From Hyphomonas johnsonii MHS-2 (lineage in GTDB: Bacteria; Pseudomonadota; Alphaproteobacteria; Caulobacterales; Hyphomonadaceae): a stretch of DNA of 64,000 nucleotides. Made by a program: the position numbers and the translations under genes. The notes beneath the pieces are model-generated. The model saw nothing but the letters and a program-made list of their open reading frames with translations. It was not told the origin of the DNA and made no database searches. Within the stretch, counting starts at the first letter, position 1; each line of letters begins with the position of its first letter. The DNA lies in the NCBI RefSeq assembly GCF_000685275.1, contig NZ_ARYK01000004.1, positions 1 to 64,000 of the forward strand. Reading direction: 5' to 3'. Shown here one piece after another: positions 45,507 to 53,313 of the stretch.

Positions 45507-47234
45507 TCAGGCCTTGATGTTCGCGTAATAAGGTATCGGAACGTCACCTTCGCTGGCGCCATCGCCGACCATCATCTTGGTCCGCGGGTGCATCACTGCG
45601 GGATCGATGATCACGTTGAGGCAATAGGGCTTGCCTGATGCGAACGCCTCTTCGACGGCGGCGGCAAGATCCTCGTACCGGTCAATCCTCTTGGCCTCCA
45701 GGCCGAAGCCCTGCGCCACGACTTCAAACCGGGTGTCTTCAAGAGCGACGATGACCTCGCGCTGCTTGCCATAGAGGAGATTTTGCGCGTTGCGCGACAT
45801 GCCCCATTCGGCATTGTTCAGGACGACCGTCACGATCGGCAATCCGTGACGCACCATCGTGTCAAATTCCTGGATATGAAACCCTGCCCCGCCGTCACCG
45901 GCAAAGCAGACGACCGGCCGCTCGGGTCTTGCTCGCGCCGCGCCGATCGCAAAGCCGGGGGAAATCCCGAGCGATCCAAGGTATCCGCACCGGAGATGTT
46001 GCCCCGCGCCGGGCGACCGGACGAGATCGCCAACCCAGTTGCCGGCTTCCCCGCCATCCGCGACGACGGCGGTGCCTGGTGGCAAGGCGTCCATGATGGC
46101 CGCGACCGCGTGCCCGGGGTGAATCCGGCCGGGGCCGGAGTTCTTGGGGGCATCGGCAAAGGCGTCTCTTGCGGACGAGCGATAGCTGCGCAGTTTCTCG
46201 GCCCAGCCATCATAATTCGGCAGGTCCGTTTTCTTCGCGGCGATCAGCAGCGCGTCGAGCGTTTCGCCGACATCGGCGACGATCGGCAGGTCGGCCATGC
46301 GAACCCTGCCAATCTCCTCGGGGTTGATCTCGATCTGGGCGACATAGGCCTCCGGCGGGATGACTGCCCCCATGGCGCCCCCCAGGAACATGCCCATGCG
46401 CGCACCGACCAGCAATACGGCATCGGCGGGCGAGCCGGACCCGGCCGCTTTGGCGAGTGCTGCTGCTGCCCCGGCGTAATAGGGGTGATCGTCAGGAAGG
46501 ACACCCAGCGCCTTCTGGCTCGCAATGACCGGAACGCCGGTCTTCTCGGCAAGCTGGCGCAGGCGATCGCCGGCATCTGTGAGCATCGCGCCGCCGCCTG
46601 CAATGATCACGGGGCGTTTCGCGTTGCGGAACATCTCCATGATTTTCGCAATTGCGTCGGGGGTTGGCGCAGGCCGAATCGGGCGCGCCCACTTGGTCGT
46701 GTCTGGCGGGGTTTCGTCCGTGGGCCAGAACATCACGTCGATCGGAATTTCCAGGAAAACGGGCCCGGGTGCGCCCATCAGTGCGATCTCGCCAGCGCGC
46801 CGGATGAATTCGACAATGCGGCCGGGATCAGTGACCCTTTGCGCCCACTTGGTGACGGGCTTGGCCATTGCGACTGCGTCGAACCCGCCTTGCAGCGTGT
46901 TGATTTCAGCTTCGCGGGCCGGTGCGGCGCCAGCGATGAACAGTGTCGGGATTCGGTCCAGATAGGCATTGGCCATTGCCGTCAGGGCGTTCGTGAAGCC
47001 GGGCCCCGCAGTCACGGCGCATACGCCCAGCTTGCCGTTGGAGGCGCGAGCATACCCGTCTGCTGCGTGGCCGGCTGCCGCTTCGTGGCGTGTATCGGTC
47101 AGGCGAATTCCGAATTCATCGCAAGCCATGAACAAGGGATCGAGATGACTACCGTGCAAGGCAAAGACTTCGGTCACGCCGAGTCCGGCCAATGCGGCGG
47201 CGGCGAGTTCACCTGCTGCGCGTTTCTTTGTCAC
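45507..47234 (-). CDS. ThDP-dependent lyase, benzaldehyde-lyase-like
   Basis: A 575-residue thiamine-diphosphate enzyme of the acetolactate synthase/POX superfamily. The N-terminal domain closely resembles Pseudomonas benzaldehyde lyase as I recall it: LHGSH (His30, equivalent to His29), TRHEAAAGHAADGYARA (Glu51, equivalent to Glu50) and NTLQGGFDAVAM (Gln115). The cofactor motif is GDGGAGFHIQEF...LNN near residue 440. Such enzymes cleave or form alpha-hydroxyketones (acyloins). GTG 47234 has GGAGG five bases upstream. It is divergent from the second monooxygenase. Confidence 0.85.
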   Translation of the reverse strand: MTKKRAAGELAAAALAGLGVTEVFALHGSHLDPLFMACDEFGIRLTDTRHEAAAGHAADGYARASNGKLGVCAVTAGPGFTNALTAMANAYLDRIPTLFIAGAAPAREAEINTLQGGFDAVAMAKPVTKWAQRVTDPGRIVEFIRRAGEIALMGAPGPVFLEIPIDVMFWPTDETPPDTTKWARPIRPAPTPDAIAKIMEMFRNAKRPVIIAGGGAMLTDAGDRLRQLAEKTGVPVIASQKALGVLPDDHPYYAGAAAALAKAAGSGSPADAVLLVGARMGMFLGGAMGAVIPPEAYVAQIEINPEEIGRVRMADLPIVADVGETLDALLIAAKKTDLPNYDGWAEKLRSYRSSARDAFADAPKNSGPGRIHPGHAVAAIMDALPPGTAVVADGGEAGNWVGDLVRSPGAGQHLRCGYLGSLGISPGFAIGAARARPERPVVCFAGDGGAGFHIQEFDTMVRHGLPIVTVVLNNAEWGMSRNAQNLLYGKQREVIVALEDTRFEVVAQGFGLEAKRIDRYEDLAAAVEEAFASGKPYCLNVIIDPAVMHPRTKMMVGDGASEGDVPIPYYANIKA

Positions 47235-47301
47235 TGATTCCTCCAAAGCTCTGATATCTATACCTGTTGCCTATGCGACCATTAACACCAGCGCAAGCAA
47301 T

Positions 47302-47311
47302 TTGTATGCAA
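47302..47311. promoter_or_regulatory. TTGTATGCAA palindromic operator
   Basis: TTGTATGCAA with one mismatch from a perfect palindrome, 68-77 bases upstream of the ThDP lyase start. It is the same motif as before the TonB receptor, second monooxygenase and kinase. Confidence 0.55.
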
Positions 47312-47607
47312 TCCAGAAAAATCTTCAAGGCCGATTCGGGCAACTTCCGGCGTAATCTCCGGCCAGTGCGTGGCCCGCTTGAAAGCGTGTGGGTATCTCC
47401 TCTGCGCGGCTGGCGCAGGCAGGGGCTGCAATGCGGGTGACTGCCCGTGTATCTAAGAGAGGTGGAGCCAATTGGTCGCCCTGTCGCGCGCCGGCCCTAG
47501 CCTGACCCAGGGGCAGTTTCCGGCGGCATCGGTCGTGGATTTCCGCAGCCTTGCGCCTGGCCGTCCGGAGATTCCTGCCAACTTGAACAAATGGGTTGAA
47601 CCAACCA

Positions 47608-47623
47608 ATATTGGATGCAATAT
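47608..47623. promoter_or_regulatory. ATATTGGATGCAATAT extended operator
   Basis: A 16-base inverted repeat symmetrical except at its centre, containing TTGGATGCAA. It lies 61-76 bases before ATG 47684 and 109-124 before the preferred start at 47732. It is the most complete form of the motif in the window. Confidence 0.6.
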
Positions 47624-47731
47624 GGTTGCGAGCGCAACCGCATACTAGGTATCGCATCGTCAACGACAAGAGTCTTGGGGGAGATGATGACCCAAGTTGC
47701 GGAAATCGGACCAGGATTGGAAGGTCAAGAC

Positions 47732-49246
47732 ATGGGCAGGTCGATACGCGTTGCGGTGATCGGTGCGGGAATGGCCGGGATACTGGCCGCCATCAAGTTG
47801 CGCGAGCGCGATATCGAATGCGTGGTGTTCGAAAAAGGCGACAGTGTCGGCGGTACGTGGCGCGAGAACCAGTATCCGGGCCTGGCATGCGATGTCGCTG
47901 CGCACTGGTATACCTACTCTTTCGCGCGCAATCCCGAATGGGATTCCCTGATGGCCGAGGGCAAGGATATCCGCGCCTATTTCGAGCGCGTCGCGCGTGA
48001 CTTCGGCATCATGCCCCTGATCCGATTCAATGACGAGGTCGTGCAGCTTCGCTTTGATGAAGCCGGATGGGACCTTCTTACTGCCAGCGGCCACACAGAC
48101 CGTTTCGATGTCGTGATCGCGGCGACTGGCGTCCTGCACCATCCCAACATCCCGCATTTCGACGGAATCGAAACCTTCAGCGGCGCCGCCTTTCACTCCG
48201 TGCATTGGGACCATGACGTAGAACTCGACGGCAAGCGAATCGGTGTCATCGGGACCGGCTCGACCGCCGCGCAGCTGACATCGGCACTCGTTCCCCGGGC
48301 GGATCAGTTCCAGCTGTTTCAGCGGACCGCACAGTGGGTGATGCCGCGGGAAAACATTTCCTACACCGAAGAAGACAAGGCGCGATTCCGGGAGAACCCG
48401 GCGGTCCTGGAAGAATTGGTGCGCGAGCTGCGAAGCAAGACACTGGAAGGTTTTGCGAATGCCGTCATCGACTATGATTCGCCCGAACTCGCCGCGATAG
48501 AACAGCTGTGCCAGGAAAATCTCGAAACCATCCGTGACCCGGACTTGCGACAGCGCCTGACGCCCAGCTATCGCGCAGCCTGCAAGCGCCTGGTCATTTC
48601 CAATACATTCTACGATGCGATCCAGCAGCCAAACGCCGAACTGGTAACGTCGCCGATCGAACGGGTGGAGCCGGAAGGCCTGAGAACCGCTGATGGACAG
48701 CTGCACGAACTGGATGTCCTGGTTCTCGCGACCGGCTTCAAGGTCGACCGGTTCATTCGCCCGACCCGGGTGATCGGCCGGAACGGTGTCGATCTGGACG
48801 CTGTGTGGGCAGACGGCCCCAAGGCTTATCTCTCGATGAGCGTCCCGGATTTTCCCAACTTCTTCCTTCTCAACGGGCCAAACAGCCCGGTTGGAAACTT
48901 TTCGCTGGTCGAAGTGGCCCAACACCAGATCGAGTATATCCTGCAATTGGTCGACGGCATTCGCCGCGGCGAATACACGGAAGTCAGCGCCACCGAAGAA
49001 GCCATGCAGCAGTTTGAGACGGAGCGCTGCGAAGCGGCACAGAAAACCGTGTGGGTCACCGGGTGCGACAGCTGGTATCTGGACAAGCAGGGCGTTCCCG
49101 CATCGTGGACCTTCTCGTATGATCGGTTCGAGCAGGAAACCAAGGCGCCGCGCATGCAGGACTATCAGGTGCACGCGGCCCATTCATCGACAGCAAGCCA
49201 AGGTGGAGTCCGCGAACAGGACCAGGCCGGGAGGAGAGTGAAATGA
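47732..49246 (+). CDS. second Baeyer-Villiger-type flavin monooxygenase
   Basis: A flavoprotein monooxygenase of about 504 residues. It has FAD-binding VAVIGAGMAGILAAIKL near the start, GGTWRENQYPGLACDV, the fingerprint FSGAAFHSVHW near residue 145, NADPH-binding GVIGTGSTAAQLT and ATGFK. It lacks the long N-terminal extension of the first monooxygenase, so the two probably act on different ketones. ATG 47732 has GGAAGG seven bases upstream; ATG 47684/47687 is possible and would add about 15 residues. It overlaps the next gene (ATGA). Confidence 0.88.
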   Translation: MGRSIRVAVIGAGMAGILAAIKLRERDIECVVFEKGDSVGGTWRENQYPGLACDVAAHWYTYSFARNPEWDSLMAEGKDIRAYFERVARDFGIMPLIRFNDEVVQLRFDEAGWDLLTASGHTDRFDVVIAATGVLHHPNIPHFDGIETFSGAAFHSVHWDHDVELDGKRIGVIGTGSTAAQLTSALVPRADQFQLFQRTAQWVMPRENISYTEEDKARFRENPAVLEELVRELRSKTLEGFANAVIDYDSPELAAIEQLCQENLETIRDPDLRQRLTPSYRAACKRLVISNTFYDAIQQPNAELVTSPIERVEPEGLRTADGQLHELDVLVLATGFKVDRFIRPTRVIGRNGVDLDAVWADGPKAYLSMSVPDFPNFFLLNGPNSPVGNFSLVEVAQHQIEYILQLVDGIRRGEYTEVSATEEAMQQFETERCEAAQKTVWVTGCDSWYLDKQGVPASWTFSYDRFEQETKAPRMQDYQVHAAHSSTASQGGVREQDQAGRRVK

Positions 49247-49641
49247 TTGACCGAGACCAGATCGAAGCCGCACTGCGTCGTTTGAACGAGGCTGAGAATG
49301 CGCGTCCAAGCACCGGTGTCGAAGCAGTCAGCGCCAAGATCGATATGATCATGGCGCCCGATGTCGAGGGATGGCGAAATGGTGTGCACGTTCCGGACCG
49401 CGCAACGGAACGAGAAGTCGAGCGCAAGGCTTTTGGGGCTTTGACCGACTACAATCGCACGATCGAGCGGACGATCATCGATCCACCGCTCGCGTCCACC
49501 GGCTGGACGATCCACGGCACATTCGAAGGGCGCGAAGTCCGCGCAGCGGGAAGTTCGATCTTCGAATTCAACGATGCCGGCCGGGTCCAGAAATACTGGA
49601 TGTATTTCAATCCCGAAGACTTCTTTTATCGGTCCCGATAG
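49243..49641 (+). CDS. NTF2-like (SnoaL-type) protein
   Basis: A 132-residue protein predicted to fold as a cone-shaped NTF2-like alpha+beta barrel, with the late segment AGSSIFEFNDAGRVQKYWMYFNPEDFF typical of this fold. Members include isomerases, cyclases, dehydratases and epoxide hydrolases, so the reaction is open; acting on the monooxygenase product (for example lactone or epoxide) is an inference. The start overlaps the monooxygenase stop by four bases, indicating coupled translation. Confidence 0.75.
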   Translation: MIDRDQIEAALRRLNEAENARPSTGVEAVSAKIDMIMAPDVEGWRNGVHVPDRATEREVERKAFGALTDYNRTIERTIIDPPLASTGWTIHGTFEGREVRAAGSSIFEFNDAGRVQKYWMYFNPEDFFYRSR

Positions 49642-49684
49642 CAGCGCTCCGCGCTGAAAGCTCAATACACGGAGAAAATGATCA

Positions 49685-49936
49685 ATGGCTATCAGGGTGA
49701 AACTTCCAGACATCAGCATGGGTGTGACGGAAGCCACGATCGTCGGCTGGCTGAAAAATGTCGGAGACAGGGTTGAGGCAGGCGAGCCGCTTGTCGAGGT
49801 CGAGACGGCCAAGTCCACATTGGAGGTGGAGTCGCCCGCAACGGGCGTGCTCACCCACATTACCGCCGAAGTGGGCGCCGAAATCGAAATCGGGGCCGAG
49901 ATCGCCGTCATCGAGATGGAGCGCCAGGTTGCTTGA
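49685..49936 (+). CDS. free-standing lipoyl-domain protein
   Basis: An 83-residue single lipoyl domain. The lipoylated Lys43 is in VEVETAKSTLEVESPATG, a variant of the usual E-T-D-K-A, and the end is GAEIAVIEME. In other bacteria this domain is the N-terminal part of the E2 acyltransferase; here no catalytic domain follows. It would carry acyl groups from the E1 encoded downstream. It overlaps the E1 alpha start by eight bases. Confidence 0.88.
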   Translation: MAIRVKLPDISMGVTEATIVGWLKNVGDRVEAGEPLVEVETAKSTLEVESPATGVLTHITAEVGAEIEIGAEIAVIEMERQVA

Positions 49937-50906
49937 TCGTGCCCAACAACTCCAGCTCTTCACCAGGATGCTGTTGATCCGCAGGTTCGAAGAAGCGCTG
50001 ATCGCGCATAATCCGGTGGGGCACCTGAGCATCGGCCAGGAGGGGGCGATCGTCGGCGCCTGCATGGCGCTCCGGGACGATGACTATGTGACGGGAACAC
50101 ACCGTTCGCATGGCCACCCCATCGGCAAGGGCGCCGACATCAACCCGCTCATGGCGGAAGTGTTCGGGAAGAAGACCGGCATCTGCAAGGGGCTCGGCGG
50201 ATCGATGCACCTGACGGATACAAGCCGCGGCCTGATCGGGGAGTCGGCGATTGTCGGAGGCGGGTTCCCGATTGCCACGGGCGCCGGCCTCAGCATTCAG
50301 GTGCGTGAAACAGACCAGGTCAGCCTCTGCTTCTTCGGCGACGGCGCGGCCAATCAGGGCACGTTCAGTGAAAGCATCAACATGGCGGCGATCTGGAAGC
50401 TGCCGGTCATCTATTTTTGCGAAAACAATGGCTATGCTGTCACCACGTCGGTTGAGAAATCTCATGGCCAACCGGATATCGCCCGCCGCGCTGACGGCTA
50501 TGGCATTCCGGGCATCATCGTGGATGGGCAGGATGCCGAAGCCGTCCATGCTGTCACCCAGGAAGCCGTGGACCGCGCAAGGGCGGGAGAAGGGCCAACG
50601 CTGATCGAGGCGAAAACCTACCGCTTCGACGAACATTCAAACCGGCTGGCCATTCCGATCGAATACCGAAGCAAGGAAGAAATTGAGTATCATCGCAACG
50701 AGCGCGATCCGATTTCCCTTTATCGCGCCACGCTGCTTTCGCGCGACCTTCTCGCTGATGTCGAGCGGATCGAGCAGGAAGTGGCCAAGACGATCGACGC
50801 GGCCGTCGAATTTGCGCGTGAGAGCCCGGAACCGGACATGGAAGATGTCTGGGATTGCATGTTCAGCAATCCGATAAACTTCCCGGCCTACGAAGGTGAG
50901 CTCTAA
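49929..50906 (+). CDS. thiamine-dependent dehydrogenase E1 alpha subunit (acetoin/2-oxoacid type)
   Basis: A 325-residue E1 alpha chain. The ThDP motif is GDGAANQGTFSESINMAA...CENN near residues 135-165. Other signatures are HLSIGQEGAIVGACMAL, GTHRSHGHPIGKGAD and GGSMHLTD. The length fits acetoin or short branched 2-oxoacid dehydrogenases. The TTG at 49929 follows GGAG by eight bases; the frame back to 49758 lies inside the lipoyl gene and is a shadow. E1 beta follows after two bases. Confidence 0.9.
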   Translation: MLDRAQQLQLFTRMLLIRRFEEALIAHNPVGHLSIGQEGAIVGACMALRDDDYVTGTHRSHGHPIGKGADINPLMAEVFGKKTGICKGLGGSMHLTDTSRGLIGESAIVGGGFPIATGAGLSIQVRETDQVSLCFFGDGAANQGTFSESINMAAIWKLPVIYFCENNGYAVTTSVEKSHGQPDIARRADGYGIPGIIVDGQDAEAVHAVTQEAVDRARAGEGPTLIEAKTYRFDEHSNRLAIPIEYRSKEEIEYHRNERDPISLYRATLLSRDLLADVERIEQEVAKTIDAAVEFARESPEPDMEDVWDCMFSNPINFPAYEGEL

Positions 50907-50908
50907 GC

Positions 50909-51880
50909 ATGCGAAATTCAGTCCAGAAACTATCCTACCTTCAGGCGATCATTGAAGCAGAGCGCGAAGAGATGCAGCGCGATGAGAACGTCATTCTCAT
51001 GGGCGAGGACATCGCCGTGTATGGTGCCCAGTCATTGGTCGAGGAATTCGGCGAAAAACGGATGCGCAACACGCCGATTTCCGAAAACAGCTTTGTTGGC
51101 GTCGGTGTCGGCGCCGCACTCACCGGCCTGCGGCCGATTGTCGACCTGACCATTGCCAGCTTCTGTTATCTGGCATCCGATCAGATCATCAACCAGGCCG
51201 CCAAGTTGCGCTTCATGACCGGCGCACAGCTGAAGGTGCCGCTCGTGGTCCGCACAAGCACTTTCTACAATAATCGCACGGCGGCCCAGCATGCTGACCG
51301 GCCCTACCCTCTTTTCATGAACACGCCGGGCCTGAAGGTGCTTGCGCCGGCAACGGCCAGTGACGCCAAAGGCCTGCTGAAGGCCGCAATTCGTGATGAC
51401 GACCCGGTTATCTTCTTCGAGGACATCAATCTCTGGGGCAAGAAGGAAGACGTCTCCACCGATGTCGACCTGCTCGTTCCCATCGGCAAGGCCGCCGTGA
51501 AGCGGTCGGGGTCCGATCTGACGATCGTATCCGTCGCGGGGTGCCTGCCTCATGCGCTCGCTGCTGCCGAAGTGTTGGCGGGCGAAGGCATCAACGCCGA
51601 GGTGATCGATCTGCGGACGATTGTTCCCATGGACAAGGAAACGATCCTGACGTCAGTCGCAAAGACCGGCCGCCTGGTCATCGTAGACAATTCGCACAAG
51701 GTTGGCAGCGTCGCATCGGAGATCGCCGCTGTCGTCTCCGAAGAGGCCTTCGAGAGCCTGCGCAAGCCGATCCAGAGAGTCGCCACGCCGCAGGTCCACA
51801 TTCCCTACAATGGCGCACTGGAGAAGCGGCTCTTCGCGAGCAAGGATCGAATCCTGGAAGCTGTGCGCGTCATCATCTGA
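50909..51880 (+). CDS. thiamine-dependent dehydrogenase E1 beta subunit
   Basis: A 323-residue E1 beta chain. It has GEDIAVYGA at the start, the conserved ENSFVGVGVGAALTGLRPIVDLTI and DQIINQAAKLRFMTGAQ, then the C-terminal transketolase domain (DLRTIVPMDKETI and TGRLVIVDNSHKVGSVASEI). With E1 alpha it forms an alpha2beta2 enzyme that decarboxylates a 2-oxoacid or cleaves an acyloin and hands the acyl group to lipoate. Confidence 0.92.
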   Translation: MRNSVQKLSYLQAIIEAEREEMQRDENVILMGEDIAVYGAQSLVEEFGEKRMRNTPISENSFVGVGVGAALTGLRPIVDLTIASFCYLASDQIINQAAKLRFMTGAQLKVPLVVRTSTFYNNRTAAQHADRPYPLFMNTPGLKVLAPATASDAKGLLKAAIRDDDPVIFFEDINLWGKKEDVSTDVDLLVPIGKAAVKRSGSDLTIVSVAGCLPHALAAAEVLAGEGINAEVIDLRTIVPMDKETILTSVAKTGRLVIVDNSHKVGSVASEIAAVVSEEAFESLRKPIQRVATPQVHIPYNGALEKRLFASKDRILEAVRVII

Positions 51881-51989
51881 AGATCTGGGCAAGCCGCGGG
51901 GCGCACAAGGCGCCCGCAATTGATGACTGCCCCAATGTTAGCAACGTCGACAAGACCACCTGTGCAAGACCTCAAAGGAGAACGCCGAA

Positions 51990-52406
51990 ATGTCAAATAC
52001 CGTAACCCGTCTTTCCATTACTCAATCTGCCTGTGACCGCCTGATCGAGGCCGCAACGGCGAAGGCGCTCGAGATCGGTGTGCCGATGGTCATTTCGATC
52101 GTCGACGAATCGGGCACCCTCAAAGCATTCCGCCGGATGGACGGGGCGGCACTCCTGTCGGTCGATATCGCAACCAACAAGGCATACACGGCCGTCAGCT
52201 TCGGCATTCCGACTCATGGATGGTTCGATTTCATCAAGAACGACCCACCGCTGCTCCAGGGCATCGTTCACACTCCGCGCTTGGTGGTTTACGGCGGTGG
52301 GTATCCGATCAGTGAGCAGGACCAGGTCATCGGTGGGATCGGCCTCAGCGGCGGCCACTATGAGCAGGACATGGTGGTCGCGGAAGCGGCACTCGCGGCC
52401 CTTTAG
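51990..52406 (+). CDS. GlcG/HbpS-family heme-binding-like protein (DUF336)
   Basis: A 138-residue protein of the GlcG/HbpS/PduO-C family, with VVISIVDESG-type strand (here MVISIVDESGTLKAFRRMDGA), NKAYTAVSFG, a GGYPI segment and IGGIGLSGG near the end. Relatives bind heme or cobalamin or are accessory proteins of diol, glycolate and aromatic catabolic operons. The role here is unknown. It follows E1 beta after about 110 bases on the same strand. Confidence 0.85.
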   Translation: MSNTVTRLSITQSACDRLIEAATAKALEIGVPMVISIVDESGTLKAFRRMDGAALLSVDIATNKAYTAVSFGIPTHGWFDFIKNDPPLLQGIVHTPRLVVYGGGYPISEQDQVIGGIGLSGGHYEQDMVVAEAALAAL

Positions 52407-52434
52407 GGCCCGCCCTTTCCATCGCGCAGGTTCA

Positions 52435-52464
52435 GCGGATGCGGCACGGACGTGTCGCATCCGC
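52435..52464. terminator. GC-rich hairpin between DUF336 and acyl-CoA dehydrogenase genes
   Basis: Stems GCGGATGCGGCAC and GTGTCGCATCCGC form 13 pairs (one G-T) around a GGAC loop, 29 bases after the DUF336 stop. There is no T-run. It could end or attenuate the upstream transcript. Confidence 0.4.
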
Positions 52465-52509
52465 CCTCGCGGCCAGTAAACAGATTGCGGGACAAGGGCG
52501 GGACGCTCA

Positions 52510-53313
52510 GTGCAGGACGTATCCACACTACTTCTAGATTCAACGCAGCGCCTGCTCAGCGATCTCTCGGAGCGCAACGCGTCCCGAACAGCCGATGCCG
52601 CTGACCTCTCGGCAGATTGGCACCAGATCGAAGAAATGGGCTTGCCGCTGGCGTTCGTGGACGAGGCGCACGGTGGCCTTGGGCTTGACCAGAAGACGGC
52701 GTTCGAACTTGTCAGGATGTGCGGTCGGCATGTTCTCGCTCACCCGATTGTCGAGACAATGCTGGCAAACCATTTTTCCGTGACGGCGGGAGGCGCGCTG
52801 TGCGACGGGCCGGTACATTCATTGGGCAAGCTGACGCGAATGCAGCAGGAACTGGCGGCGTTGGCCAGGGCGATGCAGATGGCAGGTGCGCTCGAAACGA
52901 TCCTTGCCATGACGATCTCCCATGTCGAGGAACGCAGCCAGTTCGGGCGACCGATTGCAAAGTTCCAGGCCGTCCAGCATTCGCTCGCCTTGCTGGCCAG
53001 TGAAGTCGCTGCGGCAACGGCCGCAGCCGATCATGCCGTTGGCCGCTTCGAAGAAGACGCGGATACCGCAACGCTGGCAATCGGTATCGCCCGGGCGCGT
53101 ATCGGTGAGGCGTGTTCAAAGGTTTCAGCGCTGGCTCACCAGCTGCACGGCGCCATTGGGTACACCCGTGAGCACCGTCTGCACCACTTCACCACGGCTG
53201 TCTGGAAATGGCGGGATGAATTTGGAACGCAATCCTGGTGGACCCGGCGCGTCGGTCAGATGGTGCTGGCGAATGGGCGCGGAGAGTTCTGGCCAATGGT
53301 GACAAGCGCATGA
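52510..53313 (+). CDS. acyl-CoA dehydrogenase-family protein, short form lacking middle domain
   Basis: A 267-residue protein; typical acyl-CoA dehydrogenases have about 380. The N-terminal helical domain (residues 1-95, with GLPLAFVDEAHGGLGLDQKTAFELVR) is joined directly to the C-terminal helical domain (from LGKLTRMQQELAALARAMQMAGALE to the end, with FGRPIAKFQAVQHSLALLASE). About 90-100 residues of the beta-barrel are absent without a frameshift. It overlaps the next dehydrogenase by ATGA, so they probably form one heteromeric enzyme. GTG start. Confidence 0.82.
   Translation: MQDVSTLLLDSTQRLLSDLSERNASRTADAADLSADWHQIEEMGLPLAFVDEAHGGLGLDQKTAFELVRMCGRHVLAHPIVETMLANHFSVTAGGALCDGPVHSLGKLTRMQQELAALARAMQMAGALETILAMTISHVEERSQFGRPIAKFQAVQHSLALLASEVAAATAAADHAVGRFEEDADTATLAIGIARARIGEACSKVSALAHQLHGAIGYTREHRLHHFTTAVWKWRDEFGTQSWWTRRVGQMVLANGRGEFWPMVTSA

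Larger units (their letters stand above)
47235..47731. other. divergent control region of the ThDP lyase and second monooxygenase
   Basis: About 500 bases without a convincing gene. It contains two copies of the TTGNATGCAA palindrome, one near each flanking start, and is AT-richer near each end. The open frame 47325-47669 is judged spurious. Confidence 0.6.

Noticed and set aside
45242-45517. Short plus-strand frame between the CMD and ThDP lyase genes
   Set aside because: It spans a hairpin and a gene end and has no protein-like pattern.
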